Program-made: the position numbers and the translations under genes
Shown here: positions 51,902 through 60,625 of the stretch, piece by piece
Position numbering within the stretch: position 1 is the stretch's first letter
Layout of the letters: every line of letters begins with the position of its first letter
From: Suilimivivens sp045586385
Lineage (GTDB): Bacteria > Bacillota > Clostridia > Lachnospirales > Lachnospiraceae
Length of the DNA stretch: 64,000 bases
Direction: 5' to 3'
Assembly: GCA_045586385.1 (NCBI GenBank)
Contig: JAZNAE010000005.1
Location: 62,001 to 126,000, forward strand
The notes under the pieces: generated by a model
Seen by the model: the letters and a program-made list of their open reading frames with translations, nothing else
Databases searched by the model: none
Told to the model about the DNA's origin: nothing

Positions 51902-51913
51902 ATATGGTATAGT
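51885..51913 (+). promoter_or_regulatory. promoter with operator-like dyad for the trans-sulfuration gene
   Basis: TTGAAA (51885-51890), 17-bp spacer, TATAGT (51908-51913). The dyad ATACCAT-AAAT-ATGGTAT (51893-51910) fills the spacer and the start of the -10, so a bound repressor would block polymerase. A 14-codon frame (MKKVLILGDERMVS, 51964-52008) lies in the leader. Confidence 0.65.
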
Positions 51914-52009
51914 CAACAGAGATGAATATCAATATTTAGTTTTTGATAGATACATCATTTCCAATGAAAAAAGTGTTGATTTTAGGGGACGAAAGGATGG
52001 TTTCATAAG

Positions 52010-53188
52010 ATGCGACAGGAAAATTATTATGAAAATTATGATAAAAAAGAAAACTTGCATTTTGACTCAAAGGTAGTACACGGAGGAATGGGATGCGACC
52101 CCATTACAGGTGCGGTCAGTTTTCCGATTTTCCAGACGGCGACTTTCCGCCACAGAGCATTCGGGGTATCGACAGGTTATGATTATACCAGACTTCAAAA
52201 TCCCACCAGACAGGAACTGGAAAGAAGCATGGCCATATTGGAAGAAGGATTGGAGGCATTTGCCTTCTCCAGCGGACAAGCAGCTAACATGTCAGTTTTC
52301 GGTATGTTAAAGCCCGGTGACCATGTGATTTTATCTGATGATATCTACGGAGGAACTTTCCGTATTGCTGAGGATATTTTCAGTGCACTGGGATGTGAAT
52401 TTACCTATGTGGATTTATTTTATCTTGATGAATTAAAGAAAAATATCCGTCCCAATACCAAAATGGTATTTATGGAAACACCCACCAATCCTATGATGAA
52501 GGTGGCTGACATTCAGAAAGTGGCGGAAATTACCAAAGAAAAAGACATTATTTTTGTTGTGGACAATACATTCCTGACACCTTATTTCCAGCGTCCATTG
52601 TTATTGGGAGCAGATATTGTGGTTCACAGCGGAACTAAATATTTATGCGGACATAATGATGTAATCGCAGGAATTGTCATTGTAAAGAGCAAGGAGCATG
52701 CGGCGCATTTCCGTTTACAGTTAAAATCAAGAGGAAACGGACTTCCGCCCTTTGATTCATGGCTGCTTCTTAGAGGATTAAAAACACTTTCCCTGCGAAT
52801 GAAGAAGCATGACGAGAATGCAAAGGCAGTTGCAAACTGGCTTAGAAAGCATCCGAAAGTAAAAAAAGTATATTATGCAGGATTTGAGGACCATATCGGA
52901 TACGACATCAGCAAAAAGCAGTGTACCGGTTTCGGCGGTATGATTTCTTTTGAACTGGATAGGGAAGAAACAGCAATTCAGCTGTTATCTGAAGTAAAAA
53001 TGATTTTATTTGCAGAGAGTCTTGGCGGAACGGAAACGTTAATTACTTATCCGCTTACACAGACCCATGAATCCATTCCGGCAGATATCAGGGAAAAACT
53101 TGGCATTAATGAAAAATTCATTCGTATCTCCATCGGAATTGAAGATGCAAATGATATTATTGCAGATTTAGAACAGGCATTAAATTAA
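52010..53188 (+). CDS. trans-sulfuration PLP enzyme (cystathionine gamma-synthase/lyase or methionine gamma-lyase)
   Basis: 392 aa, Cys/Met metabolism PLP family. Landmarks: VVHGGMGCDPITGAVSFPI, YDYTRLQNPTRQELE, FSSGQAANM, DDIYGGTFR, METPTNPMM, VVDNTFLTPYFQRPL and the PLP-Lys in VVHSGTKYLCGHNDVIAG; it ends with LGGTETLITYPLTQTHESIP. Which of the related activities it has cannot be read from the sequence; absence of the methionine gamma-lyase Cys near the active site argues for synthase/lyase, with low certainty. The ribosome site is weak (AAAGGATGG), and a 14-codon frame ends one base before the ATG, so translation could be coupled to it. Confidence 0.9.
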   Translation: MRQENYYENYDKKENLHFDSKVVHGGMGCDPITGAVSFPIFQTATFRHRAFGVSTGYDYTRLQNPTRQELERSMAILEEGLEAFAFSSGQAANMSVFGMLKPGDHVILSDDIYGGTFRIAEDIFSALGCEFTYVDLFYLDELKKNIRPNTKMVFMETPTNPMMKVADIQKVAEITKEKDIIFVVDNTFLTPYFQRPLLLGADIVVHSGTKYLCGHNDVIAGIVIVKSKEHAAHFRLQLKSRGNGLPPFDSWLLLRGLKTLSLRMKKHDENAKAVANWLRKHPKVKKVYYAGFEDHIGYDISKKQCTGFGGMISFELDREETAIQLLSEVKMILFAESLGGTETLITYPLTQTHESIPADIREKLGINEKFIRISIGIEDANDIIADLEQALN

Positions 53189-53194
53189 GCAAAA

Positions 53195-53231
53195 AGGGTT
53201 ACGAGAGTAGTTCCATACTTTCAGTAACCCT
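53195..53231 (+). terminator. hairpin after the trans-sulfuration gene
   Basis: AGGGTTAC (53195-53202) pairs with GTAACCCT (53224-53231), with inner AGTA/TACT pairs. No strong T-run follows. Confidence 0.6.
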
Positions 53232-53275
53232 GAATTTGTTTATACAAAAATAAATACGAAAAGAGAAAATAAAAA

Positions 53276-54121
53276 ATGAAAGTAAAATTTACAAAAATGC
53301 AGGCGTACGGAAATGATTATATTTATGTTGACGCCATTCATCAGGACATTATAAATCCCGGTAAACTGTCTAAAATGATTTCAGACCGTCACTTCGGTGT
53401 GGGTGCTGACGGACTTGTTATGATATGTCCGTCTGAAAAGTGTGATTTCAGAATGAGAATTTTTAATCCGGACGGAACAGAAGCAGAGATGTGTGGAAAT
53501 GCCCTGCGAAGCACTGCAAAATTTGCGTATTATCACAAACTGACAGACAAGACCGAATTTGAAATTGAAACACTTGGGGGAATTAAGCAGATAAAGTTGT
53601 TTGTGGAAGATGGGGAAGTGGTAAATATCCATGCCAAAATCGGCAAGCCTATTTTAGAAGCCGCGAAGGTTCCCGTATCAACAGACCGGGATATTTTCCT
53701 AAATCAAAAGATGGAAGTGCTTGGAAAAGAATTTTACGCATCTTCTCTGTCATGGGGCAATCCCCATACGGTTATTTTTGTGGATGATGTAAAAAACTTT
53801 GATGTACATACTTACGGACCGGCCACGGAATATCACGAACTGTTTCCCAGAAGAACCAATGTAACCTATGCGCAGGTAGTGGACAGAACCCATATTAAAA
53901 TCAGAGAATGGGAGCGAGGAACCGGTGAAACATTGGGATGCGGTACAGGCTGTTGCAGTGCCGTTGTTTTTGCCAATATTTTGGGCGAATGTGACAGAAT
54001 TGTAGAGGTGGAACAGCCCGGCGGTGTTTTGTATGTAGAGTGGGATGAAGAAGATGTGATACACATGACGGGACCCTCTTATGTAGTATACCAAGGAGAA
54101 TACGAATATGAAGTTGAATGA
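53276..54121 (+). CDS. dapF: diaminopimelate epimerase
   Basis: 281 aa. Converts LL- to meso-diaminopimelate for lysine and peptidoglycan. The two catalytic cysteines are in AEMCGNALRS and TLGCGTGCCSA; also FTKMQAYGNDYIYVD at the start and RHFGVGADGLV. It overlaps murE by 14 nt, fitting the supply of DAP to MurE. No clear promoter was seen in the 88-bp gap. Confidence 0.97.
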   Translation: MKVKFTKMQAYGNDYIYVDAIHQDIINPGKLSKMISDRHFGVGADGLVMICPSEKCDFRMRIFNPDGTEAEMCGNALRSTAKFAYYHKLTDKTEFEIETLGGIKQIKLFVEDGEVVNIHAKIGKPILEAAKVPVSTDRDIFLNQKMEVLGKEFYASSLSWGNPHTVIFVDDVKNFDVHTYGPATEYHELFPRRTNVTYAQVVDRTHIKIREWERGTGETLGCGTGCCSAVVFANILGECDRIVEVEQPGGVLYVEWDEEDVIHMTGPSYVVYQGEYEYEVE

Positions 54122-55568
54122 ACTCATGTCGCAAGTGACATATGAATTAATAAAAGGAAATATGGAACAGGAAATCACAGGTGTGGTATATGATTCCAGA
54201 AAGGTAGAAAAAGGGTCTTTGTTTGTATGCTTAAAAGGCTTTTTGTCTGACGGACATAAGTACATAGGGAAAGCCGTAGAAGCAGGTGCAGCAGCCATCC
54301 TTTTGGAGGAGGATGCCGGCTGCGAAGACATGGATGTGACGGTTTTAAAAGTAAAAGATACAAGAGAAACACTTGCCTATGTGTCAGCACAATGGTTTGG
54401 CAATCCCGCTGAGGATATGACCATTATCGGATTAACCGGAACAAAGGGAAAAACAACCACGGCACATATGATAAAGAAAATTTTTGAGCATGCAGGATGC
54501 AAGGTGGGGATGATTGGTACATTAGGTGCTTATATCGGAGAAGAGAAACTTCCCACCAGAAATACAACACCGGAATCCTACGAACTTCATTCCCTTTTTG
54601 CACAGATGAAAGAGCGTGGATGTAGCCATGTGGTCATGGAAGTGTCCTCACAGGGATTAAAGCAGAAGCGTACCGCAGGCATTACTTTTGATTTTGGTGT
54701 TTTTTTAAATTTATCCGTGGACCATATCAGTGAGGGAGAACATGCAGACTTTGAAGAATACAAAGAATGCAAAAAAATGTTGTTTAAGCAGACGAAACAG
54801 CCTGTTATCAATCTGGATAATGAGTTTAGTCAGGAATTTCTGGCAATTATGAAGCAGCCGTTTACGGTATCCTGCGTCAAAGATGCAGATATAAAGGCGT
54901 GCGAGGTTAAGAATCTTTGGGAAGATGATATATTGGGCATTGTCTTTGAAACAGAAGGAAAAATGCAGGAGAAAATCACGGTATCCATGCCGGGTATTTT
55001 CAATGCCGAGAATGCACTTGTGGCAGTGGCAATCGCCTACTTATGCGGAATAGAAAAAGAAAGTATAAAAGAGGCACTTAAGCACGTATCTGTCAAGGGG
55101 CGTACCCAGTTGATCCGTGAGACAGCACATTTTGCCACCTTTATTATTGATTATGCACATAATGAATTGAGTATGGAGAGCTTGCTCCATATGCTCAAGT
55201 CCTATGAACCGAAACGCTTAATCTGTCTTTTTGGCGGCGGCGGTAATAAGCCTAAGCAGCGCCGGTATGATATGGGAAAAATAGCAGGAAAGTATGCTGA
55301 TTTGACAATTCTTACCACGGACAATCCACGTTTTGAAGAGGTGGAGAATATCAACAATGATATTATATGCGGACTGGATGAATACAATGGAAAATATGAA
55401 ATTATTTTAGACCGGAAGGAAGCGATAGAGCATCTGATTGACACAGCAAAAAAAGGTGATATTGTTGCACTTATCGGGAAAGGACATGAAGATTATCAGG
55501 ATATTAAGGGCGTAAAATATTATTTTTGCGAAGAACAGATTATACTTGATCATTTGAATACGAAATAA
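54108..55568 (+). CDS. murE: UDP-N-acetylmuramyl-tripeptide synthetase, meso-DAP adding
   Basis: 486 aa. Adds meso-DAP to UDP-MurNAc-L-Ala-D-Glu. N-terminal domain, then the ATP site GLTGTKGKTTTAHM, the Mur ligase middle domain (SSQGLKQKRTAGI) and the C-terminal substrate motif TTDNPRFEEV, whose DNPR selects meso-DAP rather than lysine. AAGGAG precedes the ATG inside dapF. The DAP type agrees with the neighbouring epimerase. Confidence 0.96.
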   Translation: MKLNELMSQVTYELIKGNMEQEITGVVYDSRKVEKGSLFVCLKGFLSDGHKYIGKAVEAGAAAILLEEDAGCEDMDVTVLKVKDTRETLAYVSAQWFGNPAEDMTIIGLTGTKGKTTTAHMIKKIFEHAGCKVGMIGTLGAYIGEEKLPTRNTTPESYELHSLFAQMKERGCSHVVMEVSSQGLKQKRTAGITFDFGVFLNLSVDHISEGEHADFEEYKECKKMLFKQTKQPVINLDNEFSQEFLAIMKQPFTVSCVKDADIKACEVKNLWEDDILGIVFETEGKMQEKITVSMPGIFNAENALVAVAIAYLCGIEKESIKEALKHVSVKGRTQLIRETAHFATFIIDYAHNELSMESLLHMLKSYEPKRLICLFGGGGNKPKQRRYDMGKIAGKYADLTILTTDNPRFEEVENINNDIICGLDEYNGKYEIILDRKEAIEHLIDTAKKGDIVALIGKGHEDYQDIKGVKYYFCEEQIILDHLNTK

Positions 55569-55597
55569 CATTACAAGACGAAAAGGGAGGGCATCAG

Positions 55598-56908
55598 ATG
55601 CAAAAGAGAACAATACCCGGCATAATATGCATGATAAGTATGATTGTTCTGCTCTCCGGCTGTGGAATGGTTTTGGATGTATCAAGTAATCAAAGTGATG
55701 AACTTATCATAAAGGAAGCAGATATTCCCATATCCACGCCGATGCCTGCATCTACACCAATTTCCACCCCCGTTCCAAGCCCTGAAAAAACCCCGGAACC
55801 GGCGTTTGAGGAATACGATATTACACTGATGGCAGTAGGCGACAATCTGATGCATATGGGGATTGTATATACCGGAAGAACAGACGAAGGTACTTATGAC
55901 TTTTCTTTTTTGTTTGACAGTATCTCAGATTATCTGAATGTTGCTGATATCAAAATAATTAATCAGGAAACAATCCTGGGAGGAAACCATCTGGGCTTCT
56001 CGGGATATCCTCATTTTAATTCACCGACGGAAGTGGGGGATGCCATAGCAGAAGCAGGTTTCAATGTGGTTTTGCATGCTTCTAATCACTCTGCGGATAT
56101 GCAGCTTGCGGGAATCAATCATTGTGTTTCTTTTTGGGAAACGCACCCGGAAGTATTGATGACAGGGATTTATAAAGAAAAGGAGAATCATGAGATTCCG
56201 GTTTTGACGATAGAAGGAATCCGTTTTGCCATTTTAAATTATACCTACGGTCCAAATCTGGGGACCTTGCCGGCCCCTATACAGGGACATTTGGACATGC
56301 TCTGTAATTGGGATGAAAATACGGGTTTAATTGACTTTACAACACTGCATCCGCAAGTGCTTGCAGATATCGAGGAAGCAGAGAGGATGGCGGATGTGGT
56401 AATCATATGTCCTCATTGGGGAACAGAATATGAAACAGTACCGTCCACTTATCAACAGACCTTTGCAAAGCAAATGACACAGGCAGGAGCAGATTTAATT
56501 ATCGGAACACATCCGCATGTGGTACAACCTGTAGAGTGGGTCAGGAGTGACAACGGAAACCGGGCATTATGCTATTATTCGCTTGGAAATTACGTATCAA
56601 CCCAGAAAGAGGCACTGTGTATGTTGGAAGCCATGGCATGGGTGACTTTCCGAGTGAAGGAAGACGGCGTGGAAATAGTAGAAAATGATACCGGTGTGTT
56701 GCCTATGGTCTGTCAATATCATACGGGACCACTTAGGCTGCAGGATGTATATTTATTAGAAAATTACACAGAGGAGCTGGCGGCAGGTCACGGAATTTAC
56801 GGATACGGCGGCGTCATTCTCACTTTAGATGATTTGCAAAAGTGGAGCGGAGAAATATTGGGAGAGTGGGTACTTCCAACTAATCAGATATTAAAATCGC
56901 AAGAGTAG
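55598..56908 (+). CDS. CapA/PgsA-type metallophosphatase-fold lipoprotein
   Basis: 436 aa. Lipobox LSGC near residue 23, then a Ser/Thr/Pro linker (STPMPASTPISTPVP). The PGA_cap fold follows: MAVGDNLMHMGIVYTG, NQETILGGNHLGF, HASNHSADM, ICPHWGTEYETVPS and DLIIGTHPHVVQPVEW, with the metal-ligand Asp/Asn/His residues intact. CapA is linked to poly-gamma-glutamate export, but single members like this one are often of unknown function; no capBC genes are present. It follows murE by 29 nt. Confidence 0.9.
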   Translation: MQKRTIPGIICMISMIVLLSGCGMVLDVSSNQSDELIIKEADIPISTPMPASTPISTPVPSPEKTPEPAFEEYDITLMAVGDNLMHMGIVYTGRTDEGTYDFSFLFDSISDYLNVADIKIINQETILGGNHLGFSGYPHFNSPTEVGDAIAEAGFNVVLHASNHSADMQLAGINHCVSFWETHPEVLMTGIYKEKENHEIPVLTIEGIRFAILNYTYGPNLGTLPAPIQGHLDMLCNWDENTGLIDFTTLHPQVLADIEEAERMADVVIICPHWGTEYETVPSTYQQTFAKQMTQAGADLIIGTHPHVVQPVEWVRSDNGNRALCYYSLGNYVSTQKEALCMLEAMAWVTFRVKEDGVEIVENDTGVLPMVCQYHTGPLRLQDVYLLENYTEELAAGHGIYGYGGVILTLDDLQKWSGEILGEWVLPTNQILKSQE

Positions 56909-56931
56909 ACATGAAAATAGCAAATATTATG

Positions 56932-56959
56932 TTGACATAAATCCATTTTTTGCTAAAAT
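56932..56959 (+). promoter_or_regulatory. promoter of the GH43 gene
   Basis: TTGACA (56932-56937), 16-bp spacer, TAAAAT (56954-56959). Confidence 0.75.
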
Positions 56960-56996
56960 AGTAGAGGAATAATTAAAAGATAATGTGAGGTGCTTT

Positions 56997-57971
56997 ATGG
57001 CAAAACAAAATGAACCTTTGGTAACACATATTTATACAGCTGATCCTTCAGCGCATGTATTTGAAGACAAAATTTATATCTATCCCTCTCATGACTTAGC
57101 GCATGACGGTGAAGATAATGATAACGGTGACCAGTATAAGATGGAAGATTACCACATTTTATCTATGGATGATGTGGATGCTCCCTGCGTAGATCATGGT
57201 GAAGCACTTCACATGAAGGATGTTCCCTGGGTAAGCGGTCAGATGTGGGCACCGGATGCAGCATATAAGAATGATACATATTATTTATATTTCCCTGCAA
57301 GAGATAAAGATGGTATTTTCAGAATCGGTGTTGCTACAAGTAAGAGACCCGAAGGTCCTTTCACTCCCCAGGAAAGTCATATTTTAGGAACTTTCAGTAT
57401 TGACCCTGCGGTACTTGTAGATGATGACGGTAAGGCATACATTTACTTTGGAGGACTTTGGGGCGGTCAGCTTGAAAAATGGCAGAACAACAGCTTTAAG
57501 TCAGATGCGGCAGATCCCGACCCCGCCGGACCGGCACTCGGACCCAGAGTTGCAGAGCTTAGCGATGATATGTTATCCATCAAAGAAATTCCTCAGGAAA
57601 TCTTGATTGTAGACGAAGACGGAAGAACGATTACAGCAGGCGAAGAGGACAAGAGATATTTTGAAGGCCCTTGGATGCACAAATATAACGGAAAATATTA
57701 CTTATCCTATTCAACAGGCAGCACTCATACGCTTGTATATGCAGTAGGTGATTCACCGAAAGGACCTTTCACATTTAAAGGAAAGATTCTTGATCCCGTA
57801 ATCGGCTGGACAACACATCATTCCATTATTGAATTTAAGGGGAAATGGTATTTGTTCTACCATGACAGTTCCATGTCAAACGGTGTAAATCATCTCCGCT
57901 GTGTAAAATTCAGAGAACTGAAGTACAATGAAGATGGAACTATCGTTCCCATGAAAGCTTACGAAGACTAA
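56997..57971 (+). CDS. glycoside hydrolase family 43
   Basis: 324 aa, five-bladed beta-propeller without a signal peptide, so cytoplasmic. Catalytic set: Asp in YTADPSAHVFEDKIYIY, the pKa-modulating Asp in TFSIDPAVLVDDDGKAYIYFGG (in part) and Glu in RYFEGPWMHKYNGKYYLSY. GH43 enzymes act on arabinose- or xylose-linked oligosaccharides. ATG 56997 with GAGGTGC upstream is used; the ATG at 56985 overlaps that site. Codon use is that of a highly expressed gene. It has its own promoter and terminator. Confidence 0.92.
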   Translation: MAKQNEPLVTHIYTADPSAHVFEDKIYIYPSHDLAHDGEDNDNGDQYKMEDYHILSMDDVDAPCVDHGEALHMKDVPWVSGQMWAPDAAYKNDTYYLYFPARDKDGIFRIGVATSKRPEGPFTPQESHILGTFSIDPAVLVDDDGKAYIYFGGLWGGQLEKWQNNSFKSDAADPDPAGPALGPRVAELSDDMLSIKEIPQEILIVDEDGRTITAGEEDKRYFEGPWMHKYNGKYYLSYSTGSTHTLVYAVGDSPKGPFTFKGKILDPVIGWTTHHSIIEFKGKWYLFYHDSSMSNGVNHLRCVKFRELKYNEDGTIVPMKAYED

Positions 57972-57986
57972 TTGATAATTATTCGA

Positions 57987-58020
57987 AACAGACATGATGC
58001 ACATTCATGTCTGTTTTTTT
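57987..58020 (+). terminator. terminator after the GH43 gene
   Basis: AACAGACATG (57987-57996) pairs with CATGTCTGTT (58006-58015), then TTTTT. Confidence 0.93.
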
Positions 58021-58037
58021 GTGGAGAAATACATTTC

Positions 58038-58067
58038 TTGTCAATCATAGCTTTTATGTGTTATGAT
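58038..58067 (+). promoter_or_regulatory. promoter of the AGCS symporter
   Basis: TTGTCA (58038-58043), 18-bp spacer, TATGAT (58062-58067). Confidence 0.55.
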
Positions 58068-58100
58068 TGATATTGTTGTGCAAAAACGGGAGGTTATTAT

Positions 58101-59486
58101 ATGCTACAAATGATAGAGTCAGTTAATACTGCGGTAAATAATTTTATATGGGGGATTCCGGCAATCATTTGTATTATTGGTGTCGGATTATATCTTAGTA
58201 TCCGGATGAAATTTATCCAGATACGCAAGTTCCCAATGGCAATGAAGCAGACCATTGGAAAGGTTTTTGAGAAAAAAGAAGCAACAAAAGGAGCCATGAC
58301 GCCGTTTCAGGCAGTGTGTACAGCACTTTCCGCCACGGTAGGGACAGGAAATATTGCCGGTGTGGCAGGTGCTATTGCAATCGGCGGACCGGGGGCTGTT
58401 TTTTGGATGTGGATTTCTGCTTTTCTTGGTATGTGTACCAAGTTTTCGGAAGTGATTCTCGCAGTTCATTACAGAGAACGAAATGAGCAGGGGGAATTGA
58501 TCGGCGGGCCTATGTACTATATCAAAAACGGGCTTGGGAAAAAATGGCACTGGCTTGCGGGATTATTTGCCGTATTCGGCGTATTTACCGTATTCGGAAC
58601 CGGTAATGCAACACAGGTAAATACGATCACGGCAGCGATTAATTCAGCACTTTTGAACTACAATATTGTTTCACAGGAAAATATAACCACAAGCAATTGG
58701 ATAATTGGTATCATTATTATGCTCTTGGTTGCCAGTGTGTTGCTTGGCGGTATCAAAAGAATCGGCAGAGTGTCAGAAAAACTGGTTCCCTTCATGGCTA
58801 TTTTATATATTGTATTGGCAGTAGGTGTTGTAATACTTAACATTCAGCGGATTCCTGAAGTGTTGTATTCAATTGTTTACGGAGCATTTAATCCTGCAGC
58901 AATCACAGGCGGTGTGGTAGGAAGTTTCTTTACAAGCATGACAAAAGGTGTATCAAGAGGTATTTTTTCAAACGAAGCAGGTCTTGGTACCGGTTCTATT
59001 GCACATGCGTGTGCAGATACCGCAAAACCGGTGCAACAGGGATTCTTTGGAATATTCGAAGTGTTTGCGGATACCATCATCATTTGTACACTGACAGCAT
59101 TGGTTGTTCTTTGTAGCGGTGTGCCGATTACCTATGGTGAGGCGGCAGGTGCAGAGCTTACAATTCTTGGTTTTACATCGACATATGGTAACTGGGTATC
59201 TATTTTTACAGCAGTAGCGATGTGTTGCTTTGCGTTTTCAACAATTATCGGATGGGGATTATACGGAGCACGTTGCATTGAGTTTTTATTCTCATCCAAA
59301 GTAGTAAAGCCGTTTATGGTAGTATATTCCCTGGTGGCAATCGTAGGAGCTACTATAGATTTGGGACTTGTTTGGAGTATTTCGGATACCTGTAACGGAC
59401 TGATGGTAATTCCCAACCTGATTGGTGTGTTCTTGTTATCAGGTACGGTATTTAAACTGGTAAAAGAATATCTTAACGAAAAATAA
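58101..59486 (+). CDS. sodium:alanine symporter (AGCS family)
   Basis: 461 aa, about eleven helices. Signatures: FQAVCTALSATVGTGNIAGVAGAI, GPGAVFWMWISAFLGMCTKFSEV, IGGPMYYIKNGLG and FSNEAGLGTGSIAHA (given in part). Imports alanine or glycine with sodium. Short leader and no riboswitch seen. GGGAGG precedes the ATG. Confidence 0.95.
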   Translation: MLQMIESVNTAVNNFIWGIPAIICIIGVGLYLSIRMKFIQIRKFPMAMKQTIGKVFEKKEATKGAMTPFQAVCTALSATVGTGNIAGVAGAIAIGGPGAVFWMWISAFLGMCTKFSEVILAVHYRERNEQGELIGGPMYYIKNGLGKKWHWLAGLFAVFGVFTVFGTGNATQVNTITAAINSALLNYNIVSQENITTSNWIIGIIIMLLVASVLLGGIKRIGRVSEKLVPFMAILYIVLAVGVVILNIQRIPEVLYSIVYGAFNPAAITGGVVGSFFTSMTKGVSRGIFSNEAGLGTGSIAHACADTAKPVQQGFFGIFEVFADTIIICTLTALVVLCSGVPITYGEAAGAELTILGFTSTYGNWVSIFTAVAMCCFAFSTIIGWGLYGARCIEFLFSSKVVKPFMVVYSLVAIVGATIDLGLVWSISDTCNGLMVIPNLIGVFLLSGTVFKLVKEYLNEK

Positions 59487-59505
59487 CAAAATTAAGACAT
59501 TTTCC

Positions 59506-59534
59506 TTGAAAAATCATGAAAGAAATTGTATAGT
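59506..59534 (+). promoter_or_regulatory. promoter of the TAXI-TRAP genes
   Basis: TTGAAA (59506-59511), 17-bp spacer, TATAGT (59529-59534). Confidence 0.65.
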
Positions 59535-59578
59535 AATAAAGGTATGTTTTGTTGAGAATAAATTAGGAGGAAAATATT

Positions 59579-60538
59579 ATGAAGAAAATTATTACACTTA
59601 TGCTCACAGTAGCTATGACTTTCACATTAGTAGCTTGTAGTAGCGCAGGAGCAGCTAAAATGACAATGGGTACAGGCGGAACAGCAGGTACATATTATGG
59701 TTACGGCGGTGTTCTCGGCCAGTACATTAAGAATAAAGCAGGTATTGATGTAACAGTTGTATCCACAGACGGTTCCAAAGCAAACATCCAGGGTATCGCA
59801 GCAGGTGACTATCAGTTAGGTACTGTTCAGTCTGACGTTATGGCATATGCTTGGGCAGGAACACGTTCCTTTGAAACTGAAGGTGCAGTTGATTCCTTCC
59901 GTACAGTAGCAGGTCTTTATGCAGAAGCAGTTCAGCTTGTTACTATGGATCCCGAAATTAAGAGCGTAGCTGATCTTGCAGGTAAGTCCGTATCTATCGG
60001 TGCTCCCGGTTCAGGTGTTTACTTTAACGCAGTTGACGTTTTAAATGCAGCAGGTCTTACAGAAGAGGACATCAACGCACAGTATCAGTCTTTCGCAGAC
60101 AGTGCTGATGCATTGAAGGATGGTAAGATTGATGCAGCATTTATCGTAGCAGGACCTCCCACACCCGCAATTACTGAATTATGTACAACAAACGATGCAT
60201 ATTTAGTTCCTATTGATGGTGAAGTGGCAGAAAACTTAATGGCATCTTGTCCTTTCTACACAGTACATAATATTCCTGCAGGTACCTATGAAGGTCAGAC
60301 AGAAGATGTACAGACCGTAACCGTTAAGGCTACATTGATTGTAAGTGCAAATGCAACAGAAGAAGCTGTTTACAACTTAACAGCAGCTATCTTTGATAAT
60401 ATCGAAGCAATTACTGCAGAAAATGCAAAGGGTACAGAATTAAGTATCGAAAATGCAACAAGCGGTATGACAGTTCCTTTCCACGCCGGAGCAGCAAAAT
60501 ACTTTGCTGAAAAGGGAGTAAATGTTGAAACTAAGTAA
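59579..60538 (+). CDS. TAXI-type TRAP transporter substrate-binding lipoprotein
   Basis: 319 aa. Lipobox VACS near residue 20, then MGTGGTAGTYYGYGGVLGQYIKN, the GGTAGTYY pattern of the TAXI family, plus AGLYAEAVQLVT and GAPGSGVYFNAVDVL. Binds a carboxylate or amino acid for the fused TRAP permease downstream. Promoter at 59506-59534. Codon use is strongly biased as in abundant proteins, as expected for a binding protein made in excess. Confidence 0.93.
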   Translation: MKKIITLMLTVAMTFTLVACSSAGAAKMTMGTGGTAGTYYGYGGVLGQYIKNKAGIDVTVVSTDGSKANIQGIAAGDYQLGTVQSDVMAYAWAGTRSFETEGAVDSFRTVAGLYAEAVQLVTMDPEIKSVADLAGKSVSIGAPGSGVYFNAVDVLNAAGLTEEDINAQYQSFADSADALKDGKIDAAFIVAGPPTPAITELCTTNDAYLVPIDGEVAENLMASCPFYTVHNIPAGTYEGQTEDVQTVTVKATLIVSANATEEAVYNLTAAIFDNIEAITAENAKGTELSIENATSGMTVPFHAGAAKYFAEKGVNVETK

Positions 60539-60561
60539 GAATAGTTATTAACGAATATTGG

Positions 60562-60592
60562 GGCTGCGACGAATTTTCGCCGTAGCCTTTTT
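60562..60592 (+). terminator. intercistronic terminator between binding protein and TRAP permease
   Basis: GGCTGCG (60562-60568) pairs with CGTAGCC (60581-60587), then TTTTT. With an alternative GCGA/TCGC inner pair. It probably lowers transcription of the permease relative to the binding protein. Confidence 0.75.
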
Positions 60593-60625
60593 ACTCATAA
60601 GTAATAAAATTTTCAGGAGGTATCA

